A DNA stretch of 64,000 bases from Xiphophorus maculatus. Taxonomy: Eukaryota; Chordata; Actinopteri; Cyprinodontiformes; Poeciliidae. Each line of letters begins with the position of its first letter. The stretch's first letter is position 1. The stretch is from contig NC_036443.1 of assembly GCF_002775205.1 (NCBI RefSeq), positions 16,468,373 through 16,532,372 of the forward strand. The letters run 5' to 3'. The notes beneath the pieces are model-generated. The model saw nothing but the letters and a program-made list of their open reading frames with translations. It had not been told where the DNA came from and made no database searches. The translations under genes and the position numbers were made by a program. Positions 56,401 to 64,000 of the stretch are shown here, one piece after another.

Positions 56401-59400
56401 CAGTTGCCACAGTGTCACACCTGCGTCTACATGAACAGTACATAAATCTAGCCATCTGTCTGCTTAAATTGCTAGTGGGAACATTTGAATTTTCTGTTGT
56501 AATTCAAAATAATTGGACTTGTAAAAATGTGAAATTGTATAATTAGTGGATTTGATCAAACAACTCTTGAGTTTCCCAACAATCTAGTGTACATTTTACA
56601 CTAATGTTCATAATAAAAGGGCTTTGTAGGATCCTGGCTTAGGGGAGTGGACACAATATGTTATATTTCACAGTAGGTTGCTACAGATTGTAACTGATTA
56701 TTGTCTTTAAGTTTTACCACAGTTTGAACTTTAATTTGAATTTATTTATTTGTGTGTCTTAGGGCAAAAAAAGACCCATTAGTCAATCATGTTTCAGTTA
56801 AAATTCCTAATTATATTTTATTTTCAAAAATTAGGCTCTCAGTAAAACAATTGTGCATCACAAGGGTCAATTATCTTGCCTACTATACTAAACCAGTTTA
56901 ATGGTTTAAAAAGGGATTTGTTTATTCATTGGATCTTAACATCATCTAGAAATGTGATTTGGATGTTTGAACATGGAGTTTGAGAATATAGAAGTCCTTT
57001 GTCTATGACTTCCATAACTGACCAGAAAGTGGGGCTAGATTGCCACTTTTTTATTAAGTCTTTTTGAGGTAATACAGTATATGACAAATCTACTGATTAT
57101 ATTTCAGCAGGAGCTGACTGACCTGTCTTTGAGTGTGATTGAGGCTTTACTCCCAGAGCTCCAGCTGGAAGGAGGGTCCCTGTCCACTTCTCGATTTTTG
57201 TCTTGAGATTCTAAGGCGATGGTGCTTCTCCCCAAGGTGCCCCTCACCCTCTCTTTATCCCTCTCCTGGGGTTCTGGAGCCAGACTCATCTGTAAGGGCA
57301 GAGACTCCAAACTGCGATGTAGTCCTGATGTGCGAGGGTAGAGTAGGGGAGAGGTACTGCCTTCACTCCCTCCAACACCGAGAGAAGTGACTTGCCTCGG
57401 TCCCAGGCCAATGCCGGAGCTGGAAAAGCAGGCTGAGGAGTTCACATTGAGTATAGGTGCGGGGCTGGGGGTCAGACAGGGGCTCGTTGACATTCCTGGT
57501 GAGCTTGAACGTTCTTGGAGCTTAGAGTAGGGAGGAATCTTTGGAGGCAGACCATCCTGAACATCTATGTCCAGACTGTCTGAGTTCAGCTTGTCCAGCT
57601 GGGCCATGGATGGAGGCTTTGACAGACTGCGTACCCCAGACAACCTGATTGACAAACAATGATAATGTTGCAGCAATTACATAATGACTTGTTAAAGTGC
57701 ATGTAAAAATGGATGAATAAATCAGAGCATAGGAAGTATGAATACCTTTGGGTGTTGGGTGAAGACAGATCCATGCCCTTGACACTGCTGGGCGGTCTGA
57801 GCCCATGAAGCTTCCCTCCATTCTCTGAAGGGGTCTGAGCAGGATTGCCCTTCAAAGGCCCATTTCCACACTCAGAGTCTGACACTACTGCTTTAGCTTT
57901 GGCTTTCTCTTTTTCCTTTTCTCTGTCAGTTTGATTGACAGGACTCGGACTGGGAATTCCACGTCCTCCAGTCTTACCAGAACTTAGTCCTGAGCAGGGT
58001 TCCTTGAGCTTAGAGCCCTGTGGCGATGTTGTGGAAGGCTTTGTTATTCCAGAGCTAGTGTCCACAGTGGTGCTCATTGGGCGAGCTGAGCTCGGCCGGG
58101 TCAGCGTCAGGGTGCTTGTCTTCGCAGGACGAGGTAGGGAGCGGTACTGAAGAGAGGTCCTGGCATTTGAAGACAGAAAGCCACTTTGGTCACTGTTTGA
58201 AACATCCAGACTTGTCTTACGTCCTCCACCACCTGTACATGGTTTAACGGGAATACCAGATGTTTTTGGAATCTTCCCTACAGCCGCTAAGCCGCTGGGC
58301 ACGGAGCTGACGCCTGAACTCCCAACAATGGGTGTACTGGGATTGTTTGCAGTGCTACTGGTAGATGTAGGGGTTTTCTTGAAGCCAAAATTTCCACCAG
58401 CTGAAGGCCTGACCAGGCCAGATGGGGGTTTTCGCTGTTCACCGCTTCCAGTGCCATTTCGATGGTCTTTACCCGCATCAGAGGAAGAACGCTGAAGTCC
58501 CGAAGCCTTCACTGCTAGTCGGGATTTGTCCATGGGCTTCCCATCTGACTTCACAGAACCTACCGTTAGAAAAACAACAGCGATGACTTTCAACAACATC
58601 AAGAAGCTTGGGTGTGAAGACTAAGGCTAACCACTCTACAAAAGGACATGATATCTAATCTGAAGCCCTAAAAGGACTGACTGTCTGCTGATAAAACTGA
58701 ATCCCGGTTTCTGTAGAGCTTTAGCTAGCTGGCCAGACTACAGCCACACACATTGTTATCACACCGTTACTCCTCTTTTCCATCATGATGACCTAAAATA
58801 GTTGTCAGTTTCCAGTAAGTGTTTAAGCTTTCCAGTAAGTTCATTTCTAAATGTCCCAGCTGCGGAGTGCTGGGATGTACATGAGCAGCATGGCATGGAA
58901 AAGTAACTCGTCTGTATGGAAAAAATAATCAGTTTAACTTAAAATTCTATACTTGAGAAGTCCTTTCGTGATAAAAAGCAGGTAAACGCAAGGGGATTTT
59001 GATACCTTTTCTCACATTTCTCAACATACAGATTAATTGAATTTGCTTGAACGCAACAGAGAAAAATAATCTATTTGACACAAGAAGGCTCCACTGTATC
59101 CACCACCCACACAAAGTCCTTACTCCTTACACTCATGATTCGTATCTAATGGGAGTCATTATGTGAGGTTTATAAACCAGTCGTTAACAGAGTCGAAGAA
59201 GTGCTGTTGCACGAGGCCCACCAGCATGCAGCCTGTGGACATCTGGAGTTATTTAAAAGTATTTAGAAACCCACAAAAGACACATATACACACACATACG
59301 CACCCCCCCCACACACACACACACACATATGTGAACAGCTTTCTCCCTACCCCAACACAAACTCACAGTTCCCAGTGTTCAGATAATGACACTGACAAGA

Positions 59401-61557
59401 GATTACTCCTGGAGTTCTAATGTAAATGGGAAAATTGGGTTTATGTGTCAAGTCATAAACTAAATCCATTGTGCAACCACAAAGTGACTTGTTCCAAGAA
59501 CATTTGAATGAAGGAACACACTAGTTGCAGTGAAATTCACAGACGGACCCGGGCGTATGTATTAGTTTCAGCATAAAGACGGTTGATTCACAGACACCCT
59601 AACTATGACTCAAGCAGAACAGACCCTGAATTACTACATGTCAAGACAGAACAGGCCTGCGTTACATATGTATTTCAGTGAGACTCTTTATGACATTTAC
59701 ATCACTGACATTTTGAATCTTAAAACAAACTGACTCAACATAGAAAGCTCCAATGTTTAAGAGTTTACAGGCTATATTGTGACGATATATTTAACTTGTG
59801 TTTCACTCAAAACTGTCACCCTCACTCAGACCCAATCCCGCTACTAACAATACTGCTGGACTCTTCTCCAAACTTTGACATGATTGTTAATGAGCTGCTT
59901 TACAAGTTTGCATTTATCTGAAGGGTTTTCAACAAGCAGTGTTCAGGCTCGTGCAGAGCAGCTGAGCACTGATATAATGACCAATTCCTGCAAGTTTGAA
60001 GTCTGGTTAGCAAACTAGAAGACAAAGCTAAAGCTATAGAGTTAATCAGGAATTATTATTCATGACAGCTTTATAATTAAAAATTACATAATTTTTTCAT
60101 TATATATATACAGTATATAATGAAAAAAGTATATATATATGAATATGTTTATTGACAATATTTGTTTCTTAGAGTACAAAGCAAAGTATGCTATAAAGTC
60201 TCTTTCTGTGAAATTATCAATGTATATTTAGTTGAAAGAAGAAAATGTCTAGAAAAGTGTACTCTTATTTACTCTAAAGTTGTATTATCTAAGCTTTTGT
60301 TCCCCTTTTGTTTGACATTTCTTCAGTAATGATAAAGACATTTACAAATCAACGACAGACAGACACAAAGACTTTTGCCAAACCTCAGTCATAAACTGTA
60401 CAATGAATACAGTATTTTGATTAGTCTCATTTTCTCATGGTGGTAAATTTGCAAACTTCTGCAAGTTGCCATTTTTTTTTTTTTTTGGGTGAGCAAAAAA
60501 AATCTGCTTTTATCCGGCCTCATCTTCTGAATATTTACTGTCTCAAACGCAGGGGGTAAAATAAACGGCTACGTTGGCAGTTTCCCATTCAAAAACAATA
60601 AAAGCCTGGCACACACAAATCACAGGCTGGCCCAGCACACTTGTTTGGCATATCTTTCATTTCAACAGCTGGCAGTGCAAACACAGGACGGTCCCACAGA
60701 GGGACGGCTGTTTGCACATCCAAACTGCACAGAACATCGTTACTAATGTATCCTGTTGTTTTGTTCATCTACAGGGTGAGGGTGTGTGTGTGTATGCGTA
60801 CATAAACAGCGCACAGATGGTGTGCTTAACAGGCAGCTGCACAATCCCCACCATTGTTTTCTTCATGCGTGTGAGCGGGGAAACTTTTTAAGGCTGGCAC
60901 AAAGTCAGATGACTGCACAGACACATATCCTAAAGTCTTTATTTCAAAGTTAAAAATTCACTCTGTCCAACCCCAAAAATAGAGCTGGAATTGTAGGGGA
61001 TATAAGGCGAAAAAAAAGCACTGTTGGTGTGTGTTTGGCTGGCAGGAAGGGTGTGGGTGGTGATGGGCATTTGATACATGGCACCACTTTCTGGCCCAGA
61101 GGGTGGGCTGCAGCTGTGGGTGAATGTGTCTCACAAAGACAGGGAGTGTGTCTGCAAATGCGTGGGTGTAAGACAGCCAGGAAGAAAGGAGAATTAACAG
61201 AAAGCTGGAGAAATCAGCCCATCTGTTCAAGTCAATTCAACAGTATATTTTACATAACCATTTGTGTCTGTTCCAAAACTCACCTGCTACTTTGAGGCCA
61301 TTCTGGGAGGTGTGTGTGATTGGGGACGTGACTCCCACAGGTGGGTTTCTCCCTTTCTTCAGCCCATGGCCCTGACTGATGGTCTGCGGTTTCTTCAGCT
61401 CACCCTTCTCTCCTTTCCACTTGTTGGCCGACTCAGACTTCAAGCTTCCCGTATCGAAGGAGCTACCGCTTTTGCTTTTGCGACCGGGCTTGCTGTCATC
61501 AGAGTCCCAAGACAAACCACTTTCCACCAGAGATCTCTTCTCTGCATCTGTGCGCAT
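44402..61557 (-). CDS. nav1: Neuron navigator 1, C-terminal three quarters (5' end beyond the window)
   Basis: NAV1 is a microtubule plus-end-associated protein of neurons with a C-terminal AAA-type ATPase module. Exons: 61284-61557, 57746-58559, 57123-57644, 55856-55897, 55054-55196, 54776-54958, 54630-54682, 54368-54391, 54080-54157, 52423-52506, 50592-50700, 50376-50497, 50202-50210, 49117-49301, 48871-49033, 48576-48774, 48401-48489, 48209-48307, 47943-48114, 46813-47078, 46550-46701, 46388-46459, 46098-46303, 45872-45990, 45588-45776, 44402-44497. They total 4464 nt, giving 1487 residues in one frame to the TGA. Landmarks: GLSWDSDDSKPGRKSK; a long Ser/Pro-rich basic part; PVGGPNRMTRSNSIPTHDA; coiled coil IRMLRRELESSQEK; KKKKKKSW-VFE-LRSSFNKAFS; Walker A GPSGTGKT; Walker B VVIIDD; CPYIIGTTNQPV; end MAMLLKLQESANYIESP. 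Human NAV1 is about 1,880 aa, so roughly 400 N-terminal residues lie off the right edge. Paralogue a or b not assigned. Confidence 0.95.
47648..47672. repeat. (TTTA)n-rich tract
   Basis: Short TTTATTTATTTATT run in a nav1 intron; a similar one lies at about 51633-51660. Confidence 0.8.
50202..50210 (-). CDS. nav1: 9-nt microexon of nav1 (Val-Phe-Glu)
   Basis: On the minus strand GCTATTTCAG|GTTTTTGAG|GTAAGTGT gives a phase-0 exon of three codons. It joins KKKKKKSW to LRSSFNKAFS, where my recollection of the mammalian protein reads W-VYE-LRSSFNKAF, so the three residues are expected. It is listed separately because automatic gene finders usually miss exons this short. Confidence 0.85.
50211..50375 (-). 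other. Short intron before the nav1 microexon
   Basis: 165-bp intron with a long A/T-homopolymer run (T-run near 50272-50288 on the plus strand, read as A on the transcript). It separates the 122-nt exon from the microexon. Confidence 0.6.
50701..52422 (-). other. nav1 intron
   Basis: 1.7 kb without a supported exon; AT-rich, with a TTTA-type tract near 51633-51660. Confidence 0.55.
52507..54079 (-). other. nav1 intron
   Basis: 1.6 kb, with a T-run near 52535-52552 and a strongly A/T-rich part at about 53000-53270 containing many AATAAA/AAATAAAT words. No exon was found. Confidence 0.55.
55898..57122 (-). other. nav1 intron
   Basis: 1.2 kb of AT-rich sequence in which I see no additional conserved navigator exon. 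Confidence 0.5.
58560..61283 (-). other. nav1 intron
   Basis: 2.7 kb, containing a short CA run near 59307-59326, the fold-back at 60092-60128 and a T-run near 60472-60486. No exon recognised. Confidence 0.55.
60092..60128. repeat. Perfect fold-back, 15-bp arms
   Basis: TTTTTTCATTATATA (60092-60106) and its exact reverse complement (60114-60128) around a 7-nt loop TATACAG. It lies in a nav1 intron. Confidence 0.9.
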
Positions 61558-63614
61558 CTACAGAGCAAAACACAAGCACGTATAGTGGTAACTTGCCTCA
61601 AAAAGGTTTGAGAAAGGAACGTGCATTATCTCACAACAAGAAAACAGTATTTACTTTTGACCTTCACTAGGCTTTTACTTGTCAGTATGTTTTTGTCCTG
61701 TTAAACTGATAAATCACATACCCACAAAAGACAAGTTATGTAGCACTGAAGGTCATATTTACATTTTCTACTTTGAAAAAAATTAAAGAAGAACTGAACC
61801 ACTATAACCACATTCCATTCAACCAATTCAATATACAGTATATGTCCTTTCTTTGTTCCAGTGATTTTTTGTAAATTCATTCTTATTTACAAAAAAAAAA
61901 AAGAATTGACTGAGGTTTTCAATGAAAAATGTAAAGTATTCTTGAAATTAAAAATAACTACCTATGTCTTTTTTAGATAGTAAAAGAGATCTTTGACTCT
62001 GACTTTTTTCTCAATAGCAGATATGGATGCACTCATTCATTAAAATTGAAAATACAGAGAGCGTTTTGAAAGAGCGACCCATAACCGAACGTCTTTCTTT
62101 GTACGTTTCAGGAGTAAAATGAACAAAACATGAATAAAATATGTTTCGAAACATGTAACATATGTGAACTTTAGACATTTTATCTAAAGTTCTTTAAAAG
62201 GTGGACATTGGATCAAGTTGCTTTTTAAAAAAGATAAACCACACTTTATAGGCTTAGTGTCCCATTCAAAGAGACGTGAACCCTAACCAGACTAGCTGAC
62301 TCATCTTGATGACTCCTGAGCAGAAGAGAACAGAACTCATCCAAATCAATCAAGCTAAAAAAAACATTTAGTGATGTGTCAACTTTGTACTCTAAATACT
62401 TTTGCATCTTCTGTTTATTTGTCTCTAAATGTGGTGGAGGGAGACAGCTACAAGAGAAACAATGCAACAAAACATTAGGTGCATACACAGACATGAACAA
62501 CACTAAATCACAGAAACTGTTAAACACTTTTGTCCTACATAAAGAAACCAGACAGCCTTGTCTGGTCTGAACATAATCCACAACGGAAGAACATCAATAC
62601 TAAAAATGAAGGAGAAGGAATATCAGGTCGGTCATCAAGTCAGGCAAGTTTCTGTCTGTTGTGTGTGTGCAAAGGTTCACCAGTTACACAATTCATCAGA
62701 AAGTTTCTGGATGTGTGTGACAGTGTTTGTCTGTCAGTTTAGAACATCACACACACCCCGCGATTCCCACGGGATTCAGATTGCTAAATACTTTTTTTTA
62801 ATGAAAAACAACATGACCCACAGCCAGAGTCATTTTACCAGAGGCAGAGGAAACGCTCTGCTTGTGTTGCATGTTCAGCTTGTTGATTAAACACCGTCAT
62901 TTCCTCAAACACATTTACTGATGACTGAAGCAGAAGCTGTGAGATGCGTATCTGTACAAGCAGCAAAATATCAATAACGCACAAAGATAGACAGCGATAC
63001 GGAGAGGAACACTGCACAAATACAGAGACGAACTGGAAATACAAGTTGCTATAACACGTGCATGTTGTCAACAAACATCTTGAAATGAGAGAAATCGCAC
63101 AGCTGACCTTAAAAGGTTTTATGTTAGAGATGGAAATTAAAACAGGGCAAACAGACCAGCGCATGGCTTTGGGAAGAGGAGACAAGGAGCCATGTGTATT
63201 AGACTTTGTGGAGTGCATAATGATGCGATGCAAGGTCGCCATGGTGATGATGCCACGGGGTCTAATGGTTGCTATGATTCCTGTGCCTTGGCGTGGTGGG
63301 AGGCGCTGAGTTTCTTCCGGCTCGTTGGCCTGGTTGCAGGAGTGCAGATGGTCCTGCATGGGTGTGTGTGTGTGTGTGTGGACAGACGGCTGTGCTCTAG
63401 ACCTGTCCTTTGGTATATACGCGAACAGACAAAGACTTACACTCACTGCATCCATGTGCTGCGGTTGCTATGGTTACACTGATATCCTCTCTCTTTCTAC
63501 CTCTCTCTGTCTATCGCTGTCTCTCTACTTCTGAAATCGCACCACATTAGTCAGACTTGCCACACTGCGGAGGTGTGACCTAAATCAGGCGGTCTAAGAA
63601 AACACATTTTTCTT

Positions 63615-63660
63615 GTATTTAGGTCCAAGGAGCTGTATTTGTATTTAGGTCCAAGTAGCT
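63615..63660. repeat. Two direct copies of a 20-bp unit
   Basis: GTATTTAGGTCCAAGGAGCT (63615-63634) recurs with one change at 63641-63660; period 26 bp including the shared GTATTT. Confidence 0.9.
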
Positions 63661-63820
63661 CCACATGGATCTTAACAAATACTTCATTCCTCCACTTTGT
63701 GGGGACAACACTACAGTTATCCACAGCTCTTTGCATCTATGCATTGCATCTACACATTAGAAAACAATAATTTCATCTAGAAAACAGTTGTTTTTTTTAA
63801 CTGCAAAGAATCAGACTCTA

Positions 63821-63880
63821 TACAGTGCTGAGAAAAAGTTTTCATCACAGATTTCTTCTGAATTTTTAACTTTTAAACTA
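63821..63880. mobile_element. Possible end of a Tc1/mariner-like element
   Basis: TACAGTGCTGAGAAAAAG at 63821 resembles the TA plus CAGTG ends of teleost Tc1-like elements, with a similar downstream TTTCTTCTGA. Only one end is visible before the window stops, so this is tentative. Confidence 0.3.
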
Positions 63881-64000
63881 TGTCTAAAATAGCCTGTCAC
63901 TGTACGAAAAAGCTTAATTGATGTCAATTTAACAAGCCGTGCCTCCACCCCACCCCGCTATCCCCTGGATAATTACAATACTTACAGAATCTTTGAATTA

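Larger units (their letters stand above)
61558..64000 (-). other. nav1 intron running off the right edge
   Basis: 2.4 kb upstream (in gene direction) of the first nav1 exon in the window. I found no exon. The 206-codon minus-strand frame at 62835-63455 has no family resemblance. It holds a short TG run near 63362-63380 and a 26-bp-period direct duplication at 63615-63660. Confidence 0.5.

Noticed and set aside
62835-63455. 206-codon minus-strand frame as a possible upstream nav1 exon
   Set aside because: No navigator-like sequence (Ser/Pro/Lys-rich motifs absent), His/Thr runs come from a TG repeat, and no supported splice sites keep a sensible frame.

Overview
The window is vertebrate nuclear DNA, almost certainly from a ray-finned (teleost) fish. 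Its genes are intron-rich, compact, and closest to known vertebrate families: CCDC115, a BED-finger hAT-derived gene, APOBEC2, a multi-Ig Fc-receptor-like gene, myosin-binding protein H and neuron navigator 1. It also holds a miniature hAT element and degraded interspersed repeats of kinds common in percomorph fish, plus long (AT)n and (CA)n microsatellites. I cannot name the species. No gene is bacterial, and I see no CRISPR array and no recognisable retroviral or Polinton-like element.

Layout. 1-1600: two tRNA genes, tRNA-His(GTG) on the minus strand and tRNA-Glu(TTC) on the plus strand, in otherwise empty AT-rich DNA. 1609-3100 (+): complete five-exon ccdc115, a V-ATPase assembly factor, with two GTCATGTGAC boxes about 105-130 bp upstream of its start. 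5010-8225 (+): a five-exon host gene made from a hAT transposase, with a BED zinc finger and the C-terminal hAT region; the three acidic catalytic positions look kept. 8226-11125: gene-free, part of it resembling conserved regulatory DNA. 11126-14783 (+): complete three-exon apobec2 with a long charged N-terminus. 15831-27599 (-): a complete 18-exon type I membrane receptor with ten Ig domains, Fc-receptor-like, converging on apobec2. About 29170-41103 (-): mybph (FnIII-Ig-FnIII-Ig after a Pro/Ala-rich leader), with its last short exon(s) uncertain. About 42150-61557 (-): the 3' part of nav1, 26 coding exons that join in one frame to the natural stop. Its 5' part lies beyond the right edge; 61558-64000 is nav1 intron.

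Functionally these are unrelated neighbours, not a pathway: V-ATPase assembly, a transposase-derived DNA-binding protein, two muscle-associated genes (apobec2, mybph), an immune-type receptor, and a neuronal cytoskeletal AAA protein. All exon models were read by eye. For each complete gene and for the nav1 portion the exon lengths sum to an intact frame, which is the main support for the boundaries.

Most worth a second look: (1) two near-identical Ig exons in the receptor differ at 12 nucleotides, all of which change the protein; (2) the hAT-derived protein keeps D-68-D plus a C-terminal E, the first spacing matching what I recall for Hermes transposase; (3) a 9-nt microexon in nav1; (4) an unusual set of short, nearly perfect fold-back palindromes across 24-60 kb, with a three-palindrome cluster at 41.6 kb; (5) a membrane-proximal Ig domain split by an intron inside its core Trp codon.
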